Shown: in pieces, positions 1 through 11,418 of the stretch | How the letters are laid out: each line of letters begins with the position of its first letter | Numbering within the stretch: position 1 is the first letter of the stretch | From: Balanoglossus misakiensis | Lineage: Eukaryota; Hemichordata | Assembly: GCA_040954595.2 (NCBI GenBank) | Contig: CM082578.2 | Coordinates: forward strand, 16,058,001 to 16,122,000 | Direction of reading: 5' to 3' | DNA length: 64,000 nucleotides | Position numbers and translations under genes: made by a program | Notes under the pieces: generated by a model | Databases searched by the model: none | Told to the model about the DNA's origin: nothing | Seen by the model: only the letters and a program-made list of their open reading frames with translations

Positions 1-3000
1 CCAGTGTTGTTCTTCCAGGTGCATACCACACGCATACTAAATACGTCGACAATGATTTATGATCTTCCAAGTTGATGCAAGCGGATGAAGGTTTCTTACT
101 CTCACGGTAGTTGTTAATTGAGTAGCTTAATCTTTTCGACGAAATATTTCAACTTAGTTAGCATCAAATTAATTCGCGATTGCGTCAAATTTGCACGAAG
201 TTTTGTATTGGATGAGGGGGTAAAGAAACATGGTTTTATAGCATTGACAAGCTTTGGCCATTTTTTTAGAATTGCCCTTCATATAAATGTTGAATTAGAT
301 TGATGGGCTGTTTCTCGCATTGTGGGCAAAGCTTGTTCGAAGCAGTCGATTACTAAGTCGAGAGAGGGTGATTTGTAAGCTTACCGAATGATGAAAAGAC
401 AGTCAATGATGACAAGCGAAGAGATTTGGGACTAACATGGTCAGAATTAGAAGACCTTGTATCGAAGAAAGAAAGGTACTTTTTTCCTATGATTAAATTT
501 GCATTTCAATCCTCGAATGTTCCCACTTTTCTGCAAGTTTTCCCTCAGACAAAATGTTTATTGTCTGAGGTTTATCGTAAAAGGCGATTACGTGTCATCC
601 AGACTGCCACTGTTGAACTGGCGGTGCAAAAACTGTTTTGAAATCCAAGTACTGTGATAACGATGACGTATATGGAGCAAGAGGCCAGTGTGTGTACGTG
701 TAATGTTTTACAGACAGAAACGATGTTCTCGAATGTATATATTTGGGATGTTTTATCATCGGCCATCCCTCTCGTTCGGCTGCAGTGATGGGTACGATTC
801 GTCAGATCAAAGTCTGATGGGGTTAGCAGGTCGCGCGAAGAAGTTGTCCAATACAGTCTCTCTTATCTTGGTGAATCCCAGACTGGAGTCGGCCTCATGC
901 ATGGAATATGACTGTATGTTAAATCCGTTTAAAACACGACCCCGCATGACCCTCAGAGCATAGCATCGCCGCTTGGAAAGTGATTCCACACATCCGGTCG
1001 GCATGCGAGCGTCGATGAGCTTTGCAGTCGTCAGTGTTTGAATCATGTAGTAAAAGTATGTTGACCTAAGGTCCCTCTTCGTTGTCATCTGTCGTCAGTT
1101 GTGGAGTCGACTCAAATCGATGAGTAATTTGGTAGCAGTGAACACCGACACGTAAATGTCAGTGAAGATTACAATGGAATAAATATGTATCTGCAATTAG
1201 TCAGTCAGTCAGTCAGTGAATCAATCGATTGATCAATCAATCAATCGACTAATCAATCCTGATTTGAAAGAAAATGGTATATATTCAGCTGGTAGGATAA
1301 TGTTTACATTCATGACTGTGTTTTACATGTAAGATGGTAATTTTGGGGCGATATTTAACTCAAACAAAGTGGTACACTTAAAAAAATAGAAAAGTTTACG
1401 TGAGAAACAACTAAAATATGCGTTTGAAAAGGAAGTGATCTGAACGTTTGCCCTTCCTAAAAATGTGACGTCAGCTTCATGGTTTACTTTCTGTATTGTT
1501 ATTATATCTGGATATATTGATATCAAATTTACATATCTTGCGTCTGTATGGCATTTGTCCAGCTGTGACACAAACGACAATCTTGTAAAATTAAACCACG
1601 ACCAATATGTCCTTGACTATGGTCTTTCATCATTTAGCAGCAATGTGTCACGTGATCAACCAAGATGCAATCCTCATCATGTTTAAAGGGTTACGGCTTA
1701 AAACAGTTACACCTCTACGCAGCAAATTATGTAACTAGCGCAAAATTTAGTCCACTCTTTCCCCTGTCAATAAATGTTCTCGTGATATTTGAGATCGGTA
1801 GTGTCACGGGCGTAAAATCCCGGCAGTAAATTTTATGAGATTTTCCCCTTCGTCTTTTCAATGTAAAAAAGAGACTGTTTCTTCATCTACTTCCGTGACA
1901 ACGGGTCTTCTGACAGAAAGTATCAAAATAATTATAATAAATGATATTGTGCAATATAATCAGAGGCCAACAAATATTTGATGCGAAATTTGATTCAACT
2001 GAAAACATGATAGGGGATATTTCTTGCAGAGTGATATCACGCCATTCAGAACGCCATTTTTGGACGAAAATCAAAATGTAATCTAACGACCAGGAAGTCT
2101 TAAATAAGCAGTATATAATGCACATTATTATTTCATTTATATATCCCAAGTAAATTATGTAAAGCCATCTCGTAATTGTGTGAATTTACATCTTTCATTT
2201 TTAATGTGAGAGCCAGCTTTCTGATGTATATATTCAGTTATTCAAGACTGTCAAACAGAAAGATAGAGAAGAAACCAAAGACTTTGATGAATTGTTGACT
2301 GGTGGAAGTTCTTCATCTTCGCTAGTCATGTAATGCTTATTTATGGCAGTGGATTGACCAAGCCAAGCCGTGTCATGTCAGTTCCTTTACACACAAGGAT
2401 TTTATTTTAAATGGTGCCTTGACCAGCTCACTGTCGTTCGTGATTTATAGCTATCCCATCGCCCTCGATAGCTCCCATGTCTCGAGGGCTATCTGGATGT
2501 CCAATCACAAACTACTGTTGACCCTCTCTGTACTGTCTGATAAAGTTCCTAGTTACATAATAGTATTAATACAGATACGCAGAGCTTCTTTGAAGAGCGG
2601 AAAAGAAGTCGTTGTGTTCTGTGGATGTAAGGCCCAGCTTTCTGCGAGAAGTCACATGTTTTCCGCAACTATAAACTGCATGGTTTCATGAGCATAGCAA
2701 ACGGCGGAAACGGACACTCTGTTCCGTGGAGATATCACTGTATATGGTAATCAAATATGTATAGACGATGTTAGGACTGGACTGAGGCCAGTAGTGAAAA
2801 TAAAGTTCTTGTTTTCCTAATAGAGAATGTGCAAATACCGGAAGTACGGAAAGACATGAGAGGGGGCCCCATCTGTGGTTATGACGCGTGAACGAGTCAC
2901 GCTGAGACGGTTCTCCTGTCACTCACTGCAGAACGTTTACACGATCAGCGGTTAACAGTGAACACGGTTCGCTCGCAGTCGGAATTTCGAACGGCATCAT

Positions 3001-3108
3001 ACATATTCATAGCTCGATTACAGCTGAAAGCGAGGTGAAGGCACACACAGACAAGTGGAGAAATCGGGCACAGCACCCCGGATTCGACGAGACCGAGAAC
3101 GCCTCGAA
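1..3108. other. Non-coding stretch before the BCH gene
   Basis: No convincing exon was found on either strand. The open frames here are short, lack family motifs and do not join by splice sites. The stretch holds one degenerate tetranucleotide tract (listed separately). Its right end should contain the promoter and 5' UTR of the gene starting at 3109, but I see no clear TATA box there. Confidence 0.6.
1197..1258. repeat. Degenerate (TCAG)n/(AATC)n microsatellite
   Basis: Four to five copies of TCAG are followed by an imperfect AATC/GATC tract. This is simple-sequence DNA with no coding potential. Confidence 0.85.
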
Positions 3109-4170
3109 ATGGGTGAAAACCACGAGGAAGGGGTCGCGGAGGAGTTCGGAATAAGCCCCGGAGGGAACCCGCTCGTCAGTGTCCACGGCTCTCCGGTGAC
3201 GCACTGCGAACTACAAGAGTTAGACTGTGACATTTCCGAAGACACATTTAGCAAGGAGTGGAAAAAACAGGAGCTGGTCTTCGATGTTGACGATATCATC
3301 AAAGAAATCAGAAAATCGTATGACATTGACGAGGAGGAGGCGGGGGAGGATGAGGATTTCGACGGTGGTGAATTTACAAAACTAGACCTCGACAGCGACG
3401 ACGACGACGAGGTAGGCGAGAGTCGTAAATGTCATGTCCCGGCAGATGCTGGCGGAGAAAGTATGTCGTCTGTCTCGGACGATGATTCCTGGAGCGAAGT
3501 TGAGTGCAACGATGACTTCGCCTGGGATGATTATATACCACTCTCGACTTTATCGGACGATACGGACACTTTAGAAATGCTGTGTGACGAAGTCAAACAG
3601 GATGATGAACACTACCAGACAGTCAAACTTGGCGAAAAACTTTATTATATCGACCTAGATGTCGTCAAACAGTATAAGGGTATCATCTCTTACGGTGGAA
3701 CTTTGGGAACAGATAACACTGCCTTATTTACTATTTCGGGACACGATCTACCGCAGCGAAAGAAGAAATCACCACATTACGTTTACACTATGGAGAATCT
3801 ATTTCTTCACGCGATTATCACGGTCGACATTCTATCGACCGCTGGTTATGTGCTAGTTTACTTCTGTGGGCGCTCAAGGAAAACGCTACCACCAGTATGG
3901 TGGCTGAAGAAAATGTACGCCGTCTTGGACAAAAGGCTCCGCAAAAGCGTCTCCAAAATTTACGTGGTGCACCCGTCTTTCTGGATGAAAGCCGCTCTCA
4001 AAGTCGTCCAGCCTTTCATGAACAGCAAACTTATACACAAAATTCAAATGGTTCAGAGTTTGAGTGAATTGAAGAAGCTCGTACCAATGGAGTTCATGTA
4101 TGTACCCGAAGAGGCGACCAAGTTGGACAGTGAAATCAATAAGGGGGCCGTCTATCAGAACACTTCATGA
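3109..4170 (+). CDS. BNIP2/caytaxin-like BCH-domain protein, single exon
   Basis: A 353-aa protein uninterrupted from ATG 3109 to TGA 4170; the frame is open further upstream but without an ATG. The N-terminal half (about residues 1-175) is very acidic, with several D/E runs. The C-terminal half (about 180-345) is a BCH domain (BNIP2 and Cdc42GAP homology, a CRAL-TRIO-like fold). It shows the family signatures of a conserved ISYGG segment, the PPVWWLKKMY and DKRLRKS stretch, YVVHPSFW, PFMNSKLIHKI and the closing ELKKLVPMEF. Family members bind small GTPases, RhoGAPs and kinesin light chain and act as cytosolic scaffolds. Near residue 139 a Trp sits in an acidic context (DDFAWDDY), like the W-acidic kinesin-light-chain motif of caytaxin; that is inference. 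Vertebrate relatives have many introns, so the single exon suggests a retrocopy or intron loss. Which paralogue (BNIP2, ATCAY, BNIPL, PRUNE2) it matches is not resolved. Confidence 0.85.
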   Translation: MGENHEEGVAEEFGISPGGNPLVSVHGSPVTHCELQELDCDISEDTFSKEWKKQELVFDVDDIIKEIRKSYDIDEEEAGEDEDFDGGEFTKLDLDSDDDDEVGESRKCHVPADAGGESMSSVSDDDSWSEVECNDDFAWDDYIPLSTLSDDTDTLEMLCDEVKQDDEHYQTVKLGEKLYYIDLDVVKQYKGIISYGGTLGTDNTALFTISGHDLPQRKKKSPHYVYTMENLFLHAIITVDILSTAGYVLVYFCGRSRKTLPPVWWLKKMYAVLDKRLRKSVSKIYVVHPSFWMKAALKVVQPFMNSKLIHKIQMVQSLSELKKLVPMEFMYVPEEATKLDSEINKGAVYQNTS

Positions 4171-4843
4171 TCACTTGAAGCGTTTGGGAAGAAAACCAAC
4201 CATTCCATGGTGAAGACTGTGTTTTAATAATGGTTTTAAATCGATGATTCAGCAGAATGTAACCAGTGCTATTTATTCGCGACAGTGGGTGCTGCACACA
4301 CTAAGTGACCAAAGCTGTCTCCAATCATGTATAGCTCTGATCTTTACTGCGCATTCGCCAAATACCAGAAATTGCTGGCTGCTGTTGTATATCAAACTGA
4401 CTAGGCCTAGACACACCCGAAGGGGGATACGCACAGAGCGTAACCAGGTTGACGTTGGAAATCTTTCAAGAGGTTGCAATTCTCAATATATCGATGCCTT
4501 GGTCATCTTGCTGGGACAGAGGCAGATAGCCGACAAGGACAACAGCGACAGAAGATTTGTTATCATAACATAAAGTGGCCCCTTGGTCCGGGGTTCGTCT
4601 TATAGGGATCATGGGATCACGTGACGTATAGGTCAACAAGATCTCCATGCTGCAAACTAGCGCTCTCAAGTTGCAACAGAAAAAATCTCGTGTTAGGCAG
4701 CTTGGTTTCTTTAACTGAAATTACAACTCATGTTATCTTGTCTCTGACAACTATTAATCATGACAAAAGTGGCATGATTTCATGTTGTGTCAATGTCGGA
4801 GTCAACTATTCTATGTCAATTTTAATGACTACATTACTATATA

Positions 4844-4849
4844 AATAAA
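4844..4849 (+). terminator. Poly(A) signal AATAAA of the BCH gene
   Basis: A canonical AATAAA about 670 bases after the stop codon at 4170. It is the first good hexamer I noticed downstream in the sense direction. Confidence 0.5.
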
Positions 4850-6775
4850 CAGATAAGTAAATGAAAACATTTGCAAAATTTGTTTAAATCAGTCCATTTT
4901 TGCTTTCAGCGTATCATTTGTATGACCTGTGTATGTATGTTTGAATAAGTTCGACTATGTGCATGATCACTACAAGAAATGCAACAAGTTCACTAGTACA
5001 TTGTATTGGATTGGATTTGTTTATAACAAATAACCAGGTTAGGTCATGGTAACTTTGACATGTGACGTACATCTGCATATGATGTGTGGTTTAGGGTGTG
5101 CGCATGGCTCCCCGCAGGGTAAGTTGATATACCGATGGCGTGACGGAATGACACCACCGACAAAGCTGACACGATCTTTTCTGCGCGGTCAATGGCATTG
5201 TTTTCATGTTTATGTAGATTGTTTAAATTTTAAAGAGTGAAACTTGTGCGATTCGCACTTTTATAACTTGTTTTCCCCCAAGGCGTGTGCATATCATTTA
5301 CAAGTGCGTATGTATAAGCTTATCCACCCTATCGATATCGAATCAACAGACATAGGCCTATATCTCTGCTCTTGAAATCCGTCACTTCGGATGCTTACGT
5401 CAAGAGAAAACACTCTCCCTCGGAACCGTGTTAAACCCCATGTAAACGAGGTGACTTTTCAGCAACTCTCGAAAACATAACAACCAGGGAACCAGAGTTC
5501 GGCAATAAATTTTTGTACAGATTAAACAAAATGTGTTTTGTGGCCTATATAGGCCTTGTAGCTTGAAGACCAGGCGGCGTGTATCCCGACACCATCAGAT
5601 ATAACATTGATTCACAGAGCGTGAAGGTTGTGGCTAGTACACATGCATGCGTCACTGCACAGGATGATCTTTGGAACACCTTATAAACTTGACGAGCAAT
5701 TGACACCATTCCGATGAATGGGACATAGGCCTACCGTCGAAACTTATGTAACCGAAAGACTGTACATTTTTGCAAGCACAACACAGACCAGGGACATGTC
5801 AATAGACATCCCGTGTGTGCATATGATGACATGCGTTTTCAGCGGAATTTCCTATATTAGACGAAAGCGTGGATTTCCGATCCGAGAGCTGTCCGCTCTT
5901 TGTGTCTGCATTATCTTTCAAGGAACCGCTTTATAGTCTTCATTTCCTTTCTTTCATGAACACGTTCAATAGCGCCAAAGTTACCTTTTCCGTTCCAATT
6001 ATACCTGACCCTGTAAACCAATGAGAACGTGTATAACCAGGGTAATTTCAAAATCTTTTCTTCCACAGTGATAAGTCATTTGTTTCACTTTTGAAGTGTA
6101 GGGGTATGATGTAGTTTTGCGGCTTTTGGATCTCGCGAACGAAACATGTCAAAACAGTTTCTTCCATTACAAATTGCTCAAAATGGATTGGTGTCACTTT
6201 CACATATTTGAAGGGGAAATTTTAAAAGGGTCATCATTCCTCAATACCCAAATTATTTGTCAAAAGCGTTCTGTTTAAGTTTGCCATGAACAAAGATTGT
6301 GAGGAATGTAAAACAGGCTCCAATAGAGCGTCAAATCCTGACAAGCCACACACGGGATCAAAACAGCGCCCTCAATAGCAGTGGGCGCACCTGGAGCATC
6401 CCAGGGTGACACCTTTGCTAAAGAAATCGTGACTCTTCTCTAAATTGATTGAAAGGACAGTAGCCAATCAAATGCTTGAACAGAAAGGATAAAGAGGAAA
6501 TCTATGCCATCACTCTCAGGCTGCTTATTGGCTGTTTGTGACTTGAAGTCGCCTGATGGTTCCTCATGTGTCTGGACAACTATTTGACAGAGATAACATG
6601 GCCTACGTAATAGGGCAACCAAAATAACATATTGTAAATGATTCGTGGGTTCAGCTGAGATTCAACTATGTACGTTCAGCTTGTTTGGTCAAGTGAGACG
6701 CAGTGGTCAGTGAAATTTAGTCTGCGAGGACAGCGAGGTCATCACAGGCATAAAGGTCACCGCCCGAGGGCGTAC

Positions 6776-6784
6776 TATATAAAA
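6776..6784 (+). promoter_or_regulatory. TATA box upstream of PM20D1-like gene
   Basis: TATATAAAA lies 149 bases before the ATG at 6933, a suitable distance for a core promoter with a 5' UTR of about 120 bases. This is inferred from sequence and position only. Confidence 0.5.
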
Positions 6785-6932
6785 CACAAGTGAAAGACAC
6801 AATATACGCTGAGGTGTTTTGCTTTTTGGAAAAAAAGCTATATTATTTATTCATTACACTGCAACATGTACCCGCTGTAGTGTTACTTTTAATTAACCAC
6901 TTATCAATCTATGTGATTTGACATTTTTGCGA

Positions 6933-9900
6933 ATGGAAACCGGACCTGTCGGAGGTATGATGAAACTCGCCGAGGGTAGGACTTCGAAATTTCGCCTCTT
7001 ATCGTTGACTTTAGTTAGTGTATTCGGTTTCCTATTTGTGGTAGTTGTACTCAGAACTGTTACCATTCGTTCAAAGCAACCGCTTGTTCAGGAGTGCAGC
7101 CCTTACGATACCGATTTCATCGCCGCAAGCAACCGACTCAAACACAACCTGCAGAAGGCTGTCACTTTTCAAACCATATCCTACGAGTCTCACAAGCAAA
7201 ACACGGAAGAACTGTCCAAGTTTCTGGACTTTCTCCGAGAAGGTACTATGATAATATCATATCACTTTTTGTTCGTAACTTCATTCCTCCCCAGGCGCTT
7301 AGCCTGCGGTTCCGTTGTCATAGAAACGGTGGGGAGAGCAGGAAGGCAAGTGAAAATATGGGAATTAATATGTAGGTCGGTCCTCGGGGCTATACACTCA
7401 GTGTTATTGCTGCTATCAACCAGGGAAGATATAGGTGATAGCTGCAGTACTGTGCAGCTCAAGGTGTGTTGTTGCCTCGGGAAGGGGGGGGGGGGGGGGT
7501 ATTTTAGGTCACGTTTGCCAGCCCACTTCTGCTATAAAAACTGAACATTCTCTTTAGTTTAGTTTATAAATATTCTTTACAGTGTGTGTTTGGAATTCTT
7601 GTCTTTGAGACTTTGTCACTGTTTGAAACAACGTCCCAACATTTGGAAGCAAAAGTGTGTAATCTAGATCAGTGCTGAAGGTAAAGTATTTGTGTACTCT
7701 CAAGTGACTTTTGCTACACTTTATTAGTTTTTGGGATATTATTTGTAAATTCGGTTTGCTTTTCTTTCAACTAGTATTTCCCAAAGTTCATTCATCACCA
7801 CTGGTGAAGAGGGAAGTCATAAGTAACTACAGTCTACTACTAACAGTGACTGGAAGCAATGAAAGTCTTAAACCATACATACTTGCCGCTCATATGGATG
7901 TTGTACCAGTGGAAGGACAGTCATGGAACTATCCACCATTTCAAGGCATTGAAGAAGATGGATTTATATATGGCAGAGGAACCATAGATGATAAACACTC
8001 CCTTATGGTAAGTTGAAGAATTGTTTTGGATAAAGTGATTCACATTGTCTCAAATCTACAAATGCAACTCTATATATAATCCCAAAATATTCAAAGAACA
8101 ATATTGTGGACTAACTATGCTTTGTGGACTGAAAATGAGCAAATTAAAGCATCTGTTTGTATTTTGCAGGGAATATTAGAAGCTTTGGAGTTCAGACTAG
8201 AAAGAGGAGAAAAACCCAAAAGGACAGTATACATTGCTCTTGGACATGATGAAGAGGTGAGAGACATATTATGTGTCAATCTAATTCAAACAGGTTGTAG
8301 TTGTCTGTGTCATTTTGTTTTTGTTGATTGTTATTTGGCTAAGAAGTTGGATATTTTGTGAGACTCTCTCTTCTTTGAATCTACGCAGGTGCTAGGTTTT
8401 GAAGGAGCTGTATCCATTGCTCAAACATTGGAATCTAGGAAAGCAGAAGTTGAATTTCTAATTGATGAAGGATTGACAATTCTCGATGGCATTGTCCCCA
8501 TGATGTCAAAGAATGTAGCACTGTAAGTATCAGTGAGATGATAAAATCCTTTTCCAACAAATCTTGCAATACCATAGGTCAAACCAAAAGTATCATGTAA
8601 GTCGAAATGACACAAGCTTGAAAGACAATTAAAATTAAACTTGCTTGGATTTTTTTTTGCAAGGATTGGTGTAGCAGAGAAAGGCTACTTGACCGTGACA
8701 GCTGTGTTGAACACAACAAACACAGGACACTCCTCAATGCCACCAAGACATTCAACGATTGGCAAATTAGCCCAGGCTATAACAAGGTCAGTCTAAGAGA
8801 GGGACTGTGGTTTAACACTACAAACGCAGTGCACTTCTGTGTCACCAAGAAATGATATCAGGCTGTCTGTCGATCTGTCTGTCTGTCTGTGTGTGTGTAT
8901 GTACATGCCTTAGCTATTGCAACAGATGTGATGACACTTTACCAAAGAGTGTACCACCCATGCTTACATGGAAGAGATACTTGGCTTGTGACAACATTTT
9001 ATCAGCAAATCCCCTGATTCACACATTTTACCAATAGTGTTTTTTTGTTCCAGGTTAGAAGCCAATCCATTGCCTAACATGTTTGGCAAGGGACCTGAAC
9101 GGTCAACGTTTGAAGATTTAGCCCCAGAGGTGAAAAAACTGCTTGACTTAAACATTTCTACAATCCATTTTTCACTGAGTTGAAGGGTACACCCATGACT
9201 GTATGCATGAGGTCTTTAGAGGTGACTTTCATCAATAATAAAAGAGATATACCTGTTCAAAGAAGTGCAATAATTTACATGAACATCTTTATTATTCCTC
9301 AGATGTCATTAGCTGGTCGTATTGTCATGAGTAATTTGTGGCTGTTTTCACCCGTGGTTCGTTGGATAATGTCGTTGAAACCGAGTAGCGATGCTGTTGC
9401 TAGGACAACAACTGCTGTAACTATGTTCAGTGGCGGAATGAAGGTAATTAGAGTGTTAGCCTCATAGGTATGTCAGGTCAGAAAAGACTCGTGTAAATAT
9501 GTTACTTCAGAGATGCTGTGATCATAGCGACTTTTAGCTCCCATTTGGTGTATGTATATATACCAGGAGAGTTTTTGGTCAGTGGCATCTTTGTGTGTGT
9601 CTGTGTGTGTGTAGGTGCCAAAGTTATGTTGAAAATGTCAATGTATTATTTTGAGGGCAATTTTTTGTGAGGGCCATGAAAGTCTTTAATACTATGATTT
9701 CTTGATTGCAGGAGAATGTTCTGCCACATATGGCTACAGCCACCATCAACCACAGAATACATCCTTCCCAGACAGTTGATCAGGTATGGCAACGTTATCT
9801 GTCATTATTTTCATGTCTAATGATTTTCAGAAGTTGCATTAGGTTTTTAACTACTATAGACTATACACAATGAAGTCTATTGCAAGTTATGGGATCATCA

Positions 9901-10702
9901 TCATCATCAGTCAGTCTGTCTGTCTGTCTGTCTGTTTGCTTCTCAAATTTGATGTGTATGTATGTATGTGTACGAGTGTGTGTATGTGTGTGTGTGTGTG
10001 TGTACAAATTCTTAATTAAGTGTCCTTGGCATTTTTCTACAGGTATACAAGCATGACTATCAGATTCTTAATCAAGACATAGCTAATGATGATGACAAAA
10101 TACAGCTCTTCATAAAAGATATCATTGAACCCTCACACATTTCACCCCATGATGAACAAAGCTTCGGTTACCAAACTATTGTGAAAAGTATCAGACAAGT
10201 TTTCCCAGATGTTGTTGTTGCTCCAGGTAAAATATTTATCTTTTGTCACCTGAAACTTTACATTTCTACTCGATAATTCATAGACAGCCACTGATAAAAA
10301 GTAGTGGCATATACAAGTATGTGATAGTATTTTGTTTCTGTGGTTCAAGCTCTGGGTATAAAGAGTAACATCATAATTTGGATTGTATCAGAAGGGATGT
10401 GTGTATGATTATTCTGATGCAATGTCATTTACCAAGTTTGAATAAAATGGCACATCTTCTTTTGTAATTTAGGTCTTACCATCGGCAATACTGACAGCAG
10501 ACATTACTCGAACTTGACTAAGAATATCTACAGATTTGTGCCAGCAGTACTCGGTCCAAGTGATGTAACACGCATCCATGGTGCAAATGAGAGGATATCC
10601 ATCCGAAACTATGAACAGATTGTCAACTTTTATTATCATATGATGGTGAACGCAGATCAAGAAAAGTTAGACTTGCCACATTCTCACACAGCAGAGTTAT
10701 GA
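6933..10702 (+). CDS. PM20D1: PM20D1-like M20 peptidase (N-fatty-acyl amino acid synthase/hydrolase)
   Basis: Ten exons: 6933-7242, 7775-8007, 8170-8256, 8389-8522, 8664-8786, 9054-9129, 9303-9443, 9712-9783, 10043-10226, 10473-10702. All borders are GT/AG and in phase, giving 529 aa (human PM20D1 is about 500). M20 metallopeptidases bind two zinc ions. The expected residues are present: AAHMDVVP (His143, Asp145), GRGTIDDK (Asp175), GHDEE (Glu209 general base, Glu210), IDEG (Asp236) and a C-terminal GNTDSRHY (His464). The lid-domain sequence GHSSMPPR is also present. PM20D1 couples fatty acids to amino acids and hydrolyses the products, outside the cell. Here residues of about 24-46 form one long hydrophobic segment after a 20-residue polar N-terminus, so a signal anchor is as likely as a cleaved signal peptide. 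The start at 6933 was chosen because the open frame upstream has no ATG. Confidence 0.92.
7484..7499 (+). repeat. Poly(G) run of 16
   Basis: An uninterrupted run of 16 G in intron 1 of the PM20D1-like gene. Homopolymers of this length are also prone to sequencing error, so the exact length is uncertain. Confidence 0.8.
8863..8901. repeat. (CTGT)n/(GT)n microsatellite
   Basis: Imperfect CTGT tetranucleotides run into GT dinucleotides in intron 5 of the PM20D1-like gene. Confidence 0.85.
9911..10004. repeat. (TCTG)n and (TG)n microsatellites
   Basis: A TCTG tract and then an ATGT/TG tract lie just upstream of the exon starting at 10043. Confidence 0.85.
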
Positions 10703-10935
10703 TTGGGCAGGTCATGACTGTTTTACGCTGCAAGTCTGTGATTGGTACATGTATAATGACATTCCTACATGCTGAGCTATGATTGGATAGCTCTCGGTTC
10801 CTTCACAGCACAGCTGATGATTAGGCAGCCCATAATATTAACATTCTCATACAACAGAGCTTTAAGACACTAACTAATACTGAGTGACATCCCTTTTATG
10901 CACTTGGTAGAGTTAATTTGGCTGTAATCTGGGAG

Positions 10936-10941
10936 AATAAA
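10936..10941 (+). terminator. Poly(A) signal AATAAA of PM20D1-like gene
   Basis: A canonical hexamer 234 bases after the stop codon. Confidence 0.6.
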
Positions 10942-11320
10942 TGTATAAAAAGTCCCAGTGAAAACACTTGCAATGTTATGCAAGTTCATGTCACTGAGAG
11001 TTCGGGAACCAGACTGTATTGTGCAGAAACGGACTCGCTCACTCACTCACAGAGGATATTTTAATGCAGATCTTGAATCATCGATGTTAAAAGTAGCACA
11101 CATCAACCCCTGGAGGAAACCGTGTGTACTTGCTCGCACCTGCATATACTTTCCAGCCTTTCTACAAACATATTTCGTGACAAACAGGTTGTTAAAAGTT
11201 AATTGCCAGCTTTATGGCGATTATGTACTGGCATAAGTAGTTTTTACACCAATCTTTTGTCAACAATATAACAACGATTAAGTCATGCGCATGTGTTCAA
11301 TTTCACAGACTTCTTGCATT

Positions 11321-11328
11321 TATAAAAG
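11321..11328 (+). promoter_or_regulatory. TATA box of the somatomedin-B 7TM receptor gene
   Basis: TATAAAAG lies 98 bases before the ATG at 11419. A transcription start about 30 bases downstream would leave a short 5' UTR of around 70 bases. Confidence 0.6.
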
Positions 11329-11418
11329 ACGTAGCTGGGGCAAGACTTCCAGACTTCGAATTCTGTGTCGTTGCCTTACCACCCATTTTGTTCAGCCGAA
11401 AACAGGAGAGTTCTCACG

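Larger units (their letters stand above)
4171..6932. other. 3' UTR and intergenic stretch
   Basis: Apart from the probable 3' UTR of the BCH gene and the promoter region of the M20 peptidase gene at the right end, I see no exon here. The short frames lack motifs and matching splice sites. Confidence 0.55.
10703..11418. other. 3' UTR of PM20D1-like gene and promoter of the next gene
   Basis: No exon is seen. The left part is the probable 3' UTR of the peptidase gene up to its AATAAA, and the right part carries the TATA box of the 7TM receptor gene. Confidence 0.6.
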
